DNA from: Streptomyces diacarni
Lineage (GTDB): Bacteria; Actinomycetota; Actinomycetes; Streptomycetales; Streptomycetaceae
Reading direction: 5' to 3'
NCBI RefSeq assembly: GCF_003323715.1
Contig: NZ_QOIN01000019.1
Coordinates: 80,712-144,711, forward strand
DNA length: 64,000 bases
Each line of letters begins with the position of its first letter. The first letter of the stretch is position 1. The position numbers were made by a program, and so were the translations under genes. Shown here piece by piece: positions 16,520-26,392 of this stretch. Under the pieces are notes generated by a model. That model ran no database searches and was not told the origin of the DNA. It saw only the letters and a list, made by a program, of their open reading frames with translations.

Positions 16520-18178
16520 GTGACAGACGTAGCCAGCCAGGGATCCGCGCCCGATGACGACCGCCCGGTGCTCACCAACCGGCAGGGTCACAAGGTCTAC
16601 GACAACCAGAACCAGCGGACGGTCGGCGCACGCGGCCCTGCCACGCTGGAGAACTACCAGTTCCTGGAAAAGATCAGCCACTTCGACAGGGAACGCATTC
16701 CCGAGCGGGTGGTCCACGCCCGCGGCGCGACCGCCTACGGGTATTTCGAGAGCTACGGCGGCTGGGGCGAGGAGCCCGTCAGCCGCTACACCCGGGCGAA
16801 GCTCTTCCAGGAGCGCGGCAAGCGCACCGATGTGGCCGTGCGGTTCTCCACCGTGATCGGTGGCCGGGATTCCTCGGAGGCGGCCCGCGACCCGCGCGGC
16901 TTCGCGGTGAAGTTCTACACCGAGGAGGGCAACTGGGACCTCGTCGGAAACAACCTGGGTGTCTTCTTCATCCGGGACGCCATCAAGTTCCCCGACGTCA
17001 TCCACGCGCTCAAGCCCGACCCGGTCTCGCACGAGCAGAAGCCGGCCCGGATCTTCGACTTCATGTCGCAGACCCCGGAGTCGATGCACATGCTCGTCAA
17101 TCTCTTCAGCCCGCGCGGTATCCCCGCCGACTACCGGCACATGCAGGGCTTCGGCGTGAACACCTACAAATGGGTGAACGGCGAGGGGAGAACCGTCCTG
17201 GTCAAATACCACTGGATGCCCAAGCAGGGTGTGCGCAGCATGACCGAGGACGACGCGGCCGCCGTCCAGGCCGCAGAACTGGGCCACGCGACGAAGGACC
17301 TGTACGAGGCGATCCGCCGCGGCGACCATCCCGAATGGGAACTGCTCGTCCAGATCATGGACGACCACGACCATCCGGAGCTGGACTTCGATCCCCTGGA
17401 CGACACGAAGACCTGGCCGGAGCAGGACTTCCCGCCCAAGCCGGTGGGCCGTATGGTTCTCGACCGCACCGTCGAGGACTATTACGCGGAGAACGAGCAG
17501 ATCTCCTTCGGCACGGGCGTCCTCGTCGACGGCCTGGATTTCTCCGACGACAAGATGCTCGTGGGGCGGACCTTCTCCTACAGCGACACGCAGCGCTACC
17601 GCGTCGGCCCGAACTACCTGCAGCTCCCGGTCAACCGCGCCAAGAACGCCACCGTGCACACCAACCAGCGCGACGGAATGATGGCCTTCGAACAGGATCC
17701 GCACGCGGGGAATCCGGAGGTCAACTACGAGCCGTCGGTCATGGGCGGACTGCGCGAAAGCCGGTATCCGACCACCGACGACGAAGGGCCCGAAATCCAG
17801 GGCCGGGTCACCCGCAAACGCATTCCGCGCACCAACGACTACCTTCAGGCGGGCCAGCGGTACCGCCTGCTGGAGGACTGGGAGCGGGACGACCTGGTGA
17901 AGAACTTCGTCGACCTGATCTCCCAGGCCGACCGCAGGGTCCAAGAACGGATGGTCTGGCATTTCCTGCTCGTGGAGAACGAACTCGGCCTCCGCGTCGG
18001 CGAGGGCCTGGGCATCGGTCCCGATGACGTCTCCGGCCTCGAGCCGCTGGCCGGCCAGAACCTGACAGAGGAGGACCGCGAGCGGCTGGCGCACCTGGGC
18101 AGCAACCCTGCGCGGGACGTCTCGGGCCTCACCATGACCCACTGCGTCCCGGACGAGCGGCACGTCGTCACCCGCTGA
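16520..18178 (+). CDS. katA: Haem catalase
   Basis: This cytoplasmic monofunctional catalase decomposes hydrogen peroxide to water and oxygen. It has about 552 residues. Visible active-site parts are the distal His in [13 protein letters not shown], the distal Asn in [18 protein letters not shown] and the proximal haem-ligand Tyr in [14 protein letters not shown]. The NADPH-clade features [11 protein letters not shown] and [11 protein letters not shown] are also present. The start is taken as the GTG at 16520 ([16 protein letters not shown]), which matches family beginnings; the open frame reaches further upstream to 16388 without homology. A small hypothetical gene follows 79 bases later. 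No clear PerR/CatR or OxyR gene is adjacent. The symbol is by family, not strict orthology. Confidence 0.95.
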   Translation: MTDVASQGSAPDDDRPVLTNRQGHKVYDNQNQRTVGARGPATLENYQFLEKISHFDRERIPERVVHARGATAYGYFESYGGWGEEPVSRYTRAKLFQERGKRTDVAVRFSTVIGGRDSSEAARDPRGFAVKFYTEEGNWDLVGNNLGVFFIRDAIKFPDVIHALKPDPVSHEQKPARIFDFMSQTPESMHMLVNLFSPRGIPADYRHMQGFGVNTYKWVNGEGRTVLVKYHWMPKQGVRSMTEDDAAAVQAAELGHATKDLYEAIRRGDHPEWELLVQIMDDHDHPELDFDPLDDTKTWPEQDFPPKPVGRMVLDRTVEDYYAENEQISFGTGVLVDGLDFSDDKMLVGRTFSYSDTQRYRVGPNYLQLPVNRAKNATVHTNQRDGMMAFEQDPHAGNPEVNYEPSVMGGLRESRYPTTDDEGPEIQGRVTRKRIPRTNDYLQAGQRYRLLEDWERDDLVKNFVDLISQADRRVQERMVWHFLLVENELGLRVGEGLGIGPDDVSGLEPLAGQNLTEEDRERLAHLGSNPARDVSGLTMTHCVPDERHVVTR

Positions 18179-18257
18179 CGCGTCAGGGGAAGCCCACGGG
18201 GAACCGGAGAAGGGGAGAACGCGCAGGGGATCAGCACGTCGGGAGGCACGAGCGGGA

Positions 18258-18563
18258 ATGGCAGCGACGAAGCGGTACGCGGTCGCCGCGTCGGGGCAGT
18301 GGGTGGACGACGAAGACGGCCGCCGGCTGCCCGCGGGCGAGGCGCACGCCTGGGAACAGGGCCTGAACCAGACCGTGTGCGGCCTCTCGCTCAGCCGGTC
18401 GCGGCTGACGCGGTTCGCCCACGTCGCCTGGCCCGACATCCTCCCCGACTCCGGGGGAGCGGCGGACCGCGTGCAGCGGGTGTGCCCCCGCTGCGCGTCC
18501 GTCGCAGGACGCCGCGGCGGTGAGGCACGCCCCCGCTGGCACCGCACCAACCCCCGGCCGTGA
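18258..18563 (+). CDS. Small hypothetical actinobacterial protein
   Basis: This is a 101-residue protein that begins MAATKRYAVAASGQWVDDED. It contains CPRC near residue 75 and an earlier Cys in NQTVCGLSLSRSRL, so a metal site is conceivable. It resembles a small protein type common in Streptomyces, but I cannot name a function. The start has GGAGGCACGAGCGGGA upstream. It follows the catalase with a 79-base gap on the same strand. Confidence 0.55.
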   Translation: MAATKRYAVAASGQWVDDEDGRRLPAGEAHAWEQGLNQTVCGLSLSRSRLTRFAHVAWPDILPDSGGAADRVQRVCPRCASVAGRRGGEARPRWHRTNPRP

Positions 18564-18895
18564 ACGCGCGCCTGGGCAGGTGGCCGGCCACGGCGCGGTG
18601 ACAGCGGGGTGAGAGGGTCGTGAGGGAGCTGTGACGCCGGGGCGCGGCCACGGCGTGTCCACCGCGTCGAGGGTGGCGCGCGCACATCCGGAGTGGACCT
18701 CGCTTGTTCCGTGGTGATCCATTCCGGTTATGCTGCCTGCGACTCGGCATGACGGTGCGTCACCGGATCTCCGGTCACGTCCAGTTCTGCACGGGTCCCA
18801 AAACGGTGGGGCGAGCCCGTCGGCGGGCCGGAGGTGCACTCGCTGCTGCCCACATCGCCTCTTTGCCCAGTCCGTCGAACGATTTGAGGACGCTG
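18564..18895. other. Intergenic region before the conservon
   Basis: I see no convincing gene in these 332 bases. A TATGCT at about 18728-18733 could be a -10 element, but no well-spaced -35 accompanies it. The GAGGA at 18886-18890 is the ribosome site of the next gene. Confidence 0.5.
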
Positions 18896-20434
18896 ATGAT
18901 GCGCACGGGTTCGTCGCCCGGAGGTCAACGGTCCGCGCCGCCCTGGATGTGGTGGCTCCCCGCGCTCGCCATGGCCGCCGCCACGGCCGTCGCGGCCACC
19001 CAGGTCCCCGGCGACGCGCGCTCCGCGGTCATCTGGTGCGGGGTCGTGGGGACCGCCGCCGTCGCACTCACCACCGGTGAACTGTCCCGCAGGGGACGGG
19101 CGCTGGAGACGCTGCGGAGCCAGTACGCGGAGCACCAGGCGGCCCTCCAGCGGCACCTGCACGAGCAGGAGGCCGCGACCGTGCGGTTGGCCAAGGAGCG
19201 GCTACCCGAAGCGGTCGAAGCGCTGCGCCGGGGCGAGTTCGCCGAGAACGTGGTGCGCTCGGCCGCTTCCGCGGGCCCCGCCACCGGGCTCGGGACCGAG
19301 TTCGAGGCGGCGCACCACGAGCTGGTGCGCTCCGTGGTCGAGGCGGTGCGGGCCGAGGAGTCGCTGCGTGACTCCGCGCAGCGCGGCGTGGTCAACATCG
19401 CCCGCCGCGTCCAGGCCATCGTGCACCGCCAGGCGACCGACCTGCGGGAGATGGAGGAGCGGCACGGACAGAGCCGCGAGTTCTTCGCCGACCTGCTGCG
19501 CCTGGACCACAGCAACGCCCTGATCAGCCGGCTCGCCGACACCATCGCGGTACTCGGCGGTGCCCGGCCCGGGCGGCAGTGGAGCCAGCCCGTGCCGCTC
19601 TACAGCGTGCTGCGTGGCGCGATGTCGCGGATCGCCGACTACCAGCGGGTCTCGCTGCACTCGGTCGCCGAGGTCGCCGTCATGGGACGCGCGGTGGAGC
19701 CGCTGATCCACGCGCTGGCCGAACTGTTGGACAACGCCACCTGCTACTCGCCGCCGCAGACCCGCGTCCACCTGACGGCGGGCGAGGTGCACGCCGGCAT
19801 CGCCGTCGAGATCGAGGACGGCGGATTCGGGCTGAGCGAGGAGGCGCGGAGCCGCGCCGAGCACATGCTGGAGACCGCGCGAGAGGGCATCGACCTCAAC
19901 GACCTCGGTGAGGCGCCGCGCCTCGGCCTGACCGTGGTCGGGCGCCTGGCGCAGGAGTACGACTTCCAGGTGTCGCTGGCACCGTCCGCCTACGGGGGCG
20001 TGCGCGCCGTTCTCGTCGTCCCCCACGAACTGATCACCACGGCGCCCGCGAGCGGGCGCGCCCACGGCATCGGCGCCACATCGGGGCAGCGGCCGGCGGA
20101 CCGGCCCGCGGCGTCCGTGTCGCCGGCCAGGAAGGACACACCGTCGACCTCCGGCCGCGGGGAGCAGGAGCTGATGGACGAGGAGACGCCGCAGGTCGCC
20201 GAGCGCACCGCCAGTGGGCTGCCGCAGCGGCGCAGCCGCCGGGGCGGCCGGTCCACCGCCCGCACGAGGGCCGGTGCTCCCGCGGTGGAGGAGAGCGAGC
20301 GGGAGGAGACGACGTCTGACGAGCCCGCGCCCGGGATGTGGATGGGCGCCTTCCAGGAGGGCCTGTCAGGCAAGCGATCGGCAACGACTGCCGCCCAGGA
20401 ACACAGCGACAAGTCGTCGGATGAAGGTGAGTGA
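18896..20434 (+). CDS. cvnA: Conservon sensor-kinase-like ATPase (CvnA)
   Basis: This is the membrane-anchored histidine-kinase-like component of a conservon, a eukaryotic-GPCR-like signalling complex of actinobacteria. Two hydrophobic segments lie near residues 17-60 (WWLPALAMAAATAVAATQ; AVIWCGVVGTAAVALTTG). A long coiled helical region follows, then a HATPase domain with N-box AELLDNATCYSPP and G-box EDGGFGLSEEARSRA. No phospho-acceptor His domain like that of classical kinases is obvious. The tail from about residue 380 is polar and low-complexity. Starts at 18896 and 18899 are adjacent ATGs behind GAGGA. It is the first of five tightly spaced genes. Confidence 0.9.
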   Translation: MMRTGSSPGGQRSAPPWMWWLPALAMAAATAVAATQVPGDARSAVIWCGVVGTAAVALTTGELSRRGRALETLRSQYAEHQAALQRHLHEQEAATVRLAKERLPEAVEALRRGEFAENVVRSAASAGPATGLGTEFEAAHHELVRSVVEAVRAEESLRDSAQRGVVNIARRVQAIVHRQATDLREMEERHGQSREFFADLLRLDHSNALISRLADTIAVLGGARPGRQWSQPVPLYSVLRGAMSRIADYQRVSLHSVAEVAVMGRAVEPLIHALAELLDNATCYSPPQTRVHLTAGEVHAGIAVEIEDGGFGLSEEARSRAEHMLETAREGIDLNDLGEAPRLGLTVVGRLAQEYDFQVSLAPSAYGGVRAVLVVPHELITTAPASGRAHGIGATSGQRPADRPAASVSPARKDTPSTSGRGEQELMDEETPQVAERTASGLPQRRSRRGGRSTARTRAGAPAVEESEREETTSDEPAPGMWMGAFQEGLSGKRSATTAAQEHSDKSSDEGE

Positions 20435-20437
20435 TCG

Positions 20438-20842
20438 ATGGTTCGGCAGCCCGACATGGACTGGATGCTCAAGGACTTGGCGGACAGCATCCCGCAGACC
20501 CGCCATGTCGTCCTTCTGTCGTCGGACGGCTTGTGCATGGCTCAATGCCCGCTGGACAAGGACACCTCCGACCGGCTGGCGGCGATCGGAGCAGGCCTGC
20601 AGAGCCTGGCCAGAGCGGCTGCCGAGGAGTTCCCGCACAGCAACGGCAGCATGCGCATGGTCGTCATCGAACTGGACGGCGGCTTCCTGCACCTGATGGC
20701 GGCGGGTGAGGGGGCGCACCTGGTCGTCCTGGTCGACGAGGGGGTCGACATGGGCCTCGTCGGGCAGCACATGCGCGGCCTGGTCACCCGGATCGGCGCC
20801 CACCTCACCAGCCCCCCGCGTGGCGACCGGCTGGCGCGATGA
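20438..20842 (+). CDS. cvnB: Conservon roadblock/LC7 protein (CvnB)
   Basis: This is a 134-residue roadblock/LC7-fold protein, the predicted GTPase regulator of the conservon GTPase. Its sequence DWMLKDLADSIPQTRHVVLLSSDGL followed by CPLDKDTSDRLAAIGAGLQSLA is read in this order across residues 7-65 and is typical of CvnB proteins. It starts three bases after the CvnA stop and overlaps CvnC by four bases. By family knowledge it pairs with the CvnD GTPase as MglB does with MglA. Confidence 0.92.
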   Translation: MVRQPDMDWMLKDLADSIPQTRHVVLLSSDGLCMAQCPLDKDTSDRLAAIGAGLQSLARAAAEEFPHSNGSMRMVVIELDGGFLHLMAAGEGAHLVVLVDEGVDMGLVGQHMRGLVTRIGAHLTSPPRGDRLAR

Positions 20843-21189
20843 CGCAGGTGGGCGAGGACTGGGACGAGGGCGGTCCGGAGCGGTTGTACGTCCTGACGGG
20901 CGGGCGCAGCGGCTTCGACGAGACCGGCCTCGACCTGGTCACGTTAATCGTCTCCCGTACCCCGCCGCAGATCGGCATGCAGCCCGAGCACGAGTCGATC
21001 CTGCGGGTGTGCGCGTCCCCGCTGAGTGTCGTGGAGATCTCGGCACACCTGAAACTCCCGGTGAGCATCGTCAGTGTGCTGCTCGCCGACCTCTTGGCCG
21101 AAGAACGTGTGGAAGCCAGGGCGCCTGCCCCTGCCCTTCCCGACATCGACATCATCAAGGCGGTGATCCATGGCCTCCAGAACCTTTGA
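20839..21189 (+). CDS. cvnC: Conservon DUF742 protein (CvnC)
   Basis: This is a 116-residue DUF742 protein containing a winged-helix-like fold. It has RLYVLTGGRSG early and SPLSVVEISAHLKLPVSIVS followed by LLADLLAEERVEARAP, the conserved DUF742 core. It overlaps CvnB by four bases and CvnD by 20 bases. Its biochemical role in conservons is not settled; the helix-turn-helix-like core may mediate protein contact rather than DNA binding. Confidence 0.92.
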   Translation: MTQVGEDWDEGGPERLYVLTGGRSGFDETGLDLVTLIVSRTPPQIGMQPEHESILRVCASPLSVVEISAHLKLPVSIVSVLLADLLAEERVEARAPAPALPDIDIIKAVIHGLQNL

Positions 21190-21790
21190 GACGGCAGCGG
21201 GGCCTCGGAGCGAGGACGCGCTGCCGGCGTCGGCCACCTCCGCGGTCAAGATCGTCATCGTGGGCGGCTTCGGCGTCGGCAAGACGACCCTGGTGCGCTC
21301 CGTGAGCGAGATCAGGCCGCTGACGACCGAGGAGACGATGACGGAGGCCAGCGCCGGCGTCGACGATCTCGCCGGCGTCGAGCGCAAGTCGATGACGACC
21401 GTCGCCATGGACTTCGGCCGCATCAGCCTCAACGACGAGCTGGTCCTGTACCTGTTCGGCACACCGGGGCAGCAGCGCTTCTGGTTCCTGTGGAACGGCC
21501 TGTTCGAGGGGGCGCTGGGTGCCGTGGTGCTCGTCGACACCCGGCGGCTGGAGGCCAGCTTCGACGTGCTCGGCCGCCTGGAGGAGTCGCAGACGCCCTT
21601 CGTGGTGGCCGTCAACGCGTTCGACGAGGCGCCGTCCTACACCGACGGGGAGTTGCGTGAGGCGCTGGACCTGACGGACGAGGTGCCGCTCATGGCGTGT
21701 GACGCCCGGAACCGGGAGTCCAGCAAGGGCGTCCTCCTGGCGCTGATGCAGTACCTGCACTCCCTCGCCATGACTTCGGAGGCGACGTGA
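21170..21790 (+). CDS. cvnD: Conservon small GTPase (CvnD)
   Basis: This is a 206-residue Ras-like GTPase, the switch of the conservon. G1/P-loop is GGFGVGKTTLVRS, the G3 element appears as FGTPGQQRF in place of DxxGQ, and G4-like VVAVNAFDE is visible. The Asp of the canonical NKxD is shifted as in other CvnD proteins. It begins within the CvnC frame (20-base overlap) and its stop overlaps the P450 start by four bases. CvnB is the predicted partner. Confidence 0.93.
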   Translation: MASRTFETAAGPRSEDALPASATSAVKIVIVGGFGVGKTTLVRSVSEIRPLTTEETMTEASAGVDDLAGVERKSMTTVAMDFGRISLNDELVLYLFGTPGQQRFWFLWNGLFEGALGAVVLVDTRRLEASFDVLGRLEESQTPFVVAVNAFDEAPSYTDGELREALDLTDEVPLMACDARNRESSKGVLLALMQYLHSLAMTSEAT

Positions 21791-23340
21791 CCCCGCAACC
21801 CCCCAACCCCTCGGACGAGCGGCATCAGACGTATGTGCCGTCCCCGCGGCCCGAGCCCGGCGCCGGAACGGCGGCCGCCCCGCCGCCCGGCTGCCCCGCG
21901 CACGCCGCGGGCGCCGGGCCGGGCGGCGGCGCGGACGGGCTGCGCCGCCTCTTCGGCCCCGAGGCCGACACCGACCCCATGAGGCTGTACGAGAAGCTGC
22001 GGTCCGAGCACGGCCCGGTGGCCCCGGTGCTGCTGCCCGGCGACGTACGTGTCTGGCTGGTGCTCGGCCACCGTGAGAACCTCGAAGTGGCCCGCACGCC
22101 CTCGCTCTTCTCCCGGGACTCGCGCCACTGGCACGCCATGCGCGAGGGCAGGATCCCCCCTGACCATCCGCTCGCTCCGCTGACCACGTGGCAGCCGCTG
22201 TGCGTGTTCGCCGACGGCATGGAGCACCAGCGGCTGCGCCAGGCGCTCACCGACAGTCTGTCGCGCTTCGAGTCGCGCGGCATCCGCCGGTACGTGATCC
22301 GCTTCACGCACCAGCTGATCGACGGTTTCGAGAACGCCGGACAGGCCGACCTGGTCGAGCAGTTCGCCGACCAGCTGCCGCTGCGGGTCATCACGCAGCT
22401 GTTCGGCATGGAGGAGGAGTACGGGCCCCAGCTGGTCAAGGCCGCCAAGGACATGATCCAGGGCACCGAGACCGCAGTCGAGAGCAACGACTTCATCACC
22501 GACACCCTCCAGCGGCTGGTGGAGCGCAAGCGGGTGGAGCCGGCGCACGACGTGGCCTCCAAGCTGATCGAGCACCCGGCGGGGCTGTCCGACGACGAGG
22601 TCCGCGAGCACCTGCGCGTCACCCTGGTCTCCGCCAACGAGCCGACGGTCAACCTGATCGCGAACACGCTGCGGATGCTGCTCACCGACCGCCGTTTCCG
22701 GGCGACCCTGGCCGGGGGGCACATGACCCTGCCGGACGCCCTGGAACAGGTGCTGTGGGACGAGCCGCCGATGACGACGAACATCGGCAGGTGGGCGACG
22801 GGCGACACCCAGCTCGCCGGCCGGCAGATCAAGGCCGGCGACATGCTGGTCCTCGGGCTCGCGGCGGGCAACGTCGACCCCGCGGTCCGGCCCGACCTGT
22901 CGGTGCCGCTGCACGGCAACCGCTCCCATCTGGCCTTCAGCGCCGGGCCGCACGAGTGCCCGGGCCGGGACCTGGGCCGGGCCATCGCGGACACGGGACT
23001 CGACACGCTGCTCTCGCGCCTTCCCGACCTGCGGCTCGCGGTGCCGCAGGAGGAGCTGCGCTGGGACTCGGCCCTGATGTCCCGTCGGCTCGTGGCGCTG
23101 CCCACCTCGTTCACGTCGCCGCGTCGGACGGGGCGGCCGAGGCCCGGCGAGACGTCCGCGTCGGCCCGGCAGCCCCTGCCGCCGCCCGAGCCCCCAGCTG
23201 GCGCGGCTGTCGGAACCCAGGTGCGGCCGTCGCCGCCGCCCGGGGCCCCGGCGGCGGCCGGGGCCGTACCGTCGTCCGAGCCGGAGCGCGGGACGGGCTG
23301 GGCGGCCGTCAGGCGCCGACTGCGCGGCCGTGGCCGGTGA
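21787..23340 (+). CDS. cvnE: Conservon cytochrome P450, CYP157-like (CvnE)
   Basis: This is a P450 at the end of the conservon. The haem-binding loop FSAGPHECPGRDLG places the thiolate ligand at Cys391. The I-helix reads VSANEPTVNL (residues 281-290), keeping Thr287 in place of the usual AGxxT. The K-helix position that should be ExxR reads EQVLW (residues 320-324), so the near-universal Arg is missing. CYP157 members of Streptomyces conservons are known for exactly this lack. Residues 1-45 and the last 90 residues are proline- and alanine-rich tails, which make it longer (517) than usual. The GTG start overlaps CvnD by four bases. No CYP154-type companion is adjacent. Whether it is catalytic is open. 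Confidence 0.9.
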   Translation: MTPQPPNPSDERHQTYVPSPRPEPGAGTAAAPPPGCPAHAAGAGPGGGADGLRRLFGPEADTDPMRLYEKLRSEHGPVAPVLLPGDVRVWLVLGHRENLEVARTPSLFSRDSRHWHAMREGRIPPDHPLAPLTTWQPLCVFADGMEHQRLRQALTDSLSRFESRGIRRYVIRFTHQLIDGFENAGQADLVEQFADQLPLRVITQLFGMEEEYGPQLVKAAKDMIQGTETAVESNDFITDTLQRLVERKRVEPAHDVASKLIEHPAGLSDDEVREHLRVTLVSANEPTVNLIANTLRMLLTDRRFRATLAGGHMTLPDALEQVLWDEPPMTTNIGRWATGDTQLAGRQIKAGDMLVLGLAAGNVDPAVRPDLSVPLHGNRSHLAFSAGPHECPGRDLGRAIADTGLDTLLSRLPDLRLAVPQEELRWDSALMSRRLVALPTSFTSPRRTGRPRPGETSASARQPLPPPEPPAGAAVGTQVRPSPPPGAPAAAGAVPSSEPERGTGWAAVRRRLRGRGR

Positions 23341-23736
23341 TTGCCTGACTGTTCCGACTCGCCTCGTTCATCCGGTTCTTCTGCCTTCCTGCGGGGTGCG
23401 CGTCCGTGCGCGCTCCCGCAGGATGACGCCCGAGTTCTCTCGGTCCGCGGCGGAATCGCCCCAGTTGCCGTGCCGAATATGCCAAGCGCGCCCCACTGAG
23501 TCACCTGTGGCGTGAATGGTTGCTTGTGGCAATGGATACACATGAGCAAAGAGGGTCACGCCGCGTCATCCGCTCCGTGCCACGTGTCGGCCCGTCCCCG
23601 CCAGGGGGCGGGCCTCGGCATGGCGCCTGGCGTGCGCGGCGGCGCGTCCGGAACCCCGGCGCGCCGCCGGCAGACCCTCGACGAGTGTTCGGGCAAGGAA
23701 GCGGCGCGGCCGCAGGAGTGACTGAGGTGATCGATA
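23341..23736. other. Intergenic region between conservon and terpene cyclase
   Basis: No convincing gene is visible in these 396 bases. The centre is less GC-rich than its flanks around 23500-23560, which may hold the promoter of the cyclase gene, but I cannot assign -35/-10 boxes with confidence. The cyclase ribosome site GAGGTGATC lies at 23725-23733. Confidence 0.5.
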
Positions 23737-24966
23737 GTGGAGCACGGGGTACTGGTTCCGCCCGTCTATTCTCCGATTCCCCCGGCGATACACCCCCGCC
23801 ACGAGCGGATCGACCAACAGACCGCCGCTTGGGCCAAGAGCTTCGACATCGGCTCACGTGAACTGCGCGAAAAGCTCATCGGCCACGACATAGGCACCTT
23901 CGCCGCCCGCATCCTCCCGGACGGCGACGAAGAGGTCATCTCGCTGCTCGCCGACTTCGTCCTGTGGCTCTTCGGCGTCGACGACGGCCACTGCGAAGAG
24001 GGAGAACTCGGAGCCGACCCCAAGGAACTCGTCCCCGAACTCTCCCGGCTGCTGCGCATAGCCCAGAACCCGGAAGCCCCCATGCTCACCGGCGACTCCC
24101 TGGCCGCCGGGCTGCGGGACCTGCGGTACCGGATGAACCTGCACGCGACACCGGGGCAGGTCGCCCGCTGGGTCGACGCGCTGCGGGAGTACTTCCTGTC
24201 CGTCGTGTGGGAGGCCTCGCACCGCAACAAGGGCACCGTCCCCGACCTCAACGACTACACCCTCATGCGGCTCTACGACGGCGCCACGTCCGTCGTGATG
24301 CCGCTGCTGGAGATGGGCTACGGCTATGAACTCCAGCCGCACGAGAGGGACAGCACGTCCGTGCGGGCCGCCGCCGAGATGGCCTACTTCATCATCACGT
24401 GGGACAACGACCTCTTCTCCTACCACAAGGAGTCCCGGGGCCAGCAGTACTACCTCAACGTGCTGCGCGTGCTGGAACACCACCACGCGATGAGACCCGC
24501 GGACGCCCTCCAGACCGCCGTCGCCCAACGCGACCGCGTCATGTGCCTGTTCCTGAGGCTGAGCGCCCACCTCGCCGCCTCCGGCAGCCCGCAACTGCGC
24601 CAGTACCTGACAAGCCTCACCTCCTTCATCCGGGCCGCCCAGGACTGGGGCATCTCCTCGCGCCGGTACACCACCCCCGAGGACCCCGCCGACCTGCCCA
24701 CCACGTTCCGCGACACACCGACGGACGACAGCACCGAACCTCTCGACATCCCGGCCGTCTCCTGGTGGTGGGACCTCCTCCCGGAAGGAACCGAAGGACC
24801 GGAAGGCCCCGACGGCTCCCGAGGCTCCAACGGGCCGGTCCCGGCGGCGCTCCCCACCCCGCGCCGCAGGCAGCCGGCCGGCGGGGACGCGGCCGTCCCC
24901 GTCGCCCAGCGCCCCGCGAAGGACCGCGTGGCGATGGCCGGACACCACCACTGCTCCCGCGCCTGA
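23737..24966 (+). CDS. Class I sesquiterpene cyclase, selinadiene-synthase-like
   Basis: This cytoplasmic enzyme would ionise farnesyl diphosphate and cyclise it. The aspartate-rich motif is DDGHCEE (residues 82-88). The second metal motif is NDLFSYHKE, with Asn224, Ser228 and Glu232. The pyrophosphate sensor, linker and effector appear as Arg178, Asp181 and Gly182 in RLYDGA, and the C-terminal RY pair is Arg310-Tyr311. As I recall them, these positions have the same numbering in Streptomyces selina-4(15),7(11)-diene synthase, so the core aligns almost without gaps. Residues 340-409 are a low-complexity tail beyond the fold. The start is a GTG with GAGGTGATC upstream. A P450 follows 40 bases later. 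The product remains a prediction. Confidence 0.92.
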   Translation: MEHGVLVPPVYSPIPPAIHPRHERIDQQTAAWAKSFDIGSRELREKLIGHDIGTFAARILPDGDEEVISLLADFVLWLFGVDDGHCEEGELGADPKELVPELSRLLRIAQNPEAPMLTGDSLAAGLRDLRYRMNLHATPGQVARWVDALREYFLSVVWEASHRNKGTVPDLNDYTLMRLYDGATSVVMPLLEMGYGYELQPHERDSTSVRAAAEMAYFIITWDNDLFSYHKESRGQQYYLNVLRVLEHHHAMRPADALQTAVAQRDRVMCLFLRLSAHLAASGSPQLRQYLTSLTSFIRAAQDWGISSRRYTTPEDPADLPTTFRDTPTDDSTEPLDIPAVSWWWDLLPEGTEGPEGPDGSRGSNGPVPAALPTPRRRQPAGGDAAVPVAQRPAKDRVAMAGHHHCSRA

Positions 24967-25006
24967 GCACAAGACCGCCGAGAGCGTCACGAAGAGGAGC
25001 ACCCAA

Positions 25007-26356
25007 GTGAACACCGCCCTGCGCGCGATACCCCGGGCCCCGGGAAGACTTCCCCTGCTCGGCCACGTCGTCCCCCTGCTGCGGCGACCGCTGGACTTCA
25101 TGCAGTCCCTCAGGTCGACCGGCGACCTGGTCCGGGTGGACGTCGGCACCCTCCCGATCTACTTCGTCACCAGCGCCGACCTCACCCACGAACTTCTGGT
25201 GACCAAGGCCCGAAACGTCGACAAGGGCCGCTTCTTCGTCAGGGCGCGGGTCCTGGTCGGCGACTCCCTGCCGACCGCGCCCTCGCACATCCACCGTCCG
25301 CACCGCAGGCTGATGCAGCCGGCCTTCCACCGGGAGCGCATCGCCGAGTACGCGCGCGTGATGGCGGACCGGGCCACGGCCATGGCCGAGGGCTGGTCCG
25401 CCCGCCAGACGATCGCCGTCGACGAGGAGTTGGCGGAGTTCTCGGTCGGCACCCTCGCCGAGACGATGTTCTCCACCGACATCAGCCGCCCCGCCGCCGT
25501 GGCCGTCCGCCGCGACGTGCCGATCCTGCTGAAGACCGCACTGCTGCGCGCCGTGACGCCGAGGCTGCTGGACCGGCTGCCGATCCCGGCCAACCGGAAG
25601 TTCGACGCGGCCGCCACCCGCCTGCGCAAGGTCATCGACGACGTCGTGGCGGCCTCCCGCGAGCACGAGGACCCCGAGGCCAACGACCTGCTCTCCATGC
25701 TGCTCGCCGCCCGCGACAGCGACACCGGAGAGGCGCTCAGCGACCGTGAGGTGCGTGACGAACTGGTCGCCATCATGTTCGCCGGCACGGAGACGACCGC
25801 CTCGACGCTGTCGTGGACCTTCCACGAACTGGCCACCCACCCCGAGGTCGAGGACCGCCTGCTGGCCGAGATCGAATCCGTGGTCGGTGACCGGCCCGTC
25901 ACCTTCGAGGACGTGCCCAAGCTGGAGTACATGGACCAGGTGCTGCGCGAGGTGTCGCGCATGCACTCGGTTCCGCTGCTGATGCGCCGGGTCACCACAC
26001 CCGTCGAACTCGGCGGCGCGGAACTGCCGGTCGGCACCGAGATCGCCTTCAGCCTCTACGCGCTGCACCGCGACGGGCGCCTCTACGAGGACCCCGAGCG
26101 GTTCGACCCGGACCGGTGGCTGCCCGAGCGCCGCCAGGGCCGACCGCGCGAGGACTACATCCCGTTCGGTTCCGGCAACCGCAAGTGCATCGGTGACGGC
26201 TTCGCCTGGGCGGAAATCGTCATCACGCTGGCCACCGTGCTGGCGCGCTGGCGGCTGGAACCCCTGCCCGAACACTCCGTGAAGGAGGTGGCTTCGGCGG
26301 TGGCGCACCCGGACCGGTTGCCGATGCGGGTGATGCCGCGGACGGCGAGGGTGTGA
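25007..26356 (+). CDS. Cytochrome P450 paired with the terpene cyclase
   Basis: This is a 449-residue P450 likely to oxidise the terpene made by the preceding enzyme. All hallmarks are present: I-helix AGTETT (residues 259-264), K-helix ExxR as EVSR (315-318) and haem loop FGSGNRKCIGDG with Cys394. The N-terminus RAPGRLPLLGHVVPLLRRPL is a soluble P450 entry like that of bacterial terpene hydroxylases (CYP170/CYP183-like groups). The GTG start has GAGGAG upstream. The short gap to the cyclase and a strong terminator 37 bases after the stop argue for a two-gene transcript. Ferredoxin and reductase partners are not encoded here. Confidence 0.93.
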   Translation: MNTALRAIPRAPGRLPLLGHVVPLLRRPLDFMQSLRSTGDLVRVDVGTLPIYFVTSADLTHELLVTKARNVDKGRFFVRARVLVGDSLPTAPSHIHRPHRRLMQPAFHRERIAEYARVMADRATAMAEGWSARQTIAVDEELAEFSVGTLAETMFSTDISRPAAVAVRRDVPILLKTALLRAVTPRLLDRLPIPANRKFDAAATRLRKVIDDVVAASREHEDPEANDLLSMLLAARDSDTGEALSDREVRDELVAIMFAGTETTASTLSWTFHELATHPEVEDRLLAEIESVVGDRPVTFEDVPKLEYMDQVLREVSRMHSVPLLMRRVTTPVELGGAELPVGTEIAFSLYALHRDGRLYEDPERFDPDRWLPERRQGRPREDYIPFGSGNRKCIGDGFAWAEIVITLATVLARWRLEPLPEHSVKEVASAVAHPDRLPMRVMPRTARV

Positions 26357-26392
26357 CCGCCCGAGCGCGGTAGCCGCTCTCCCTCGTGCCTT

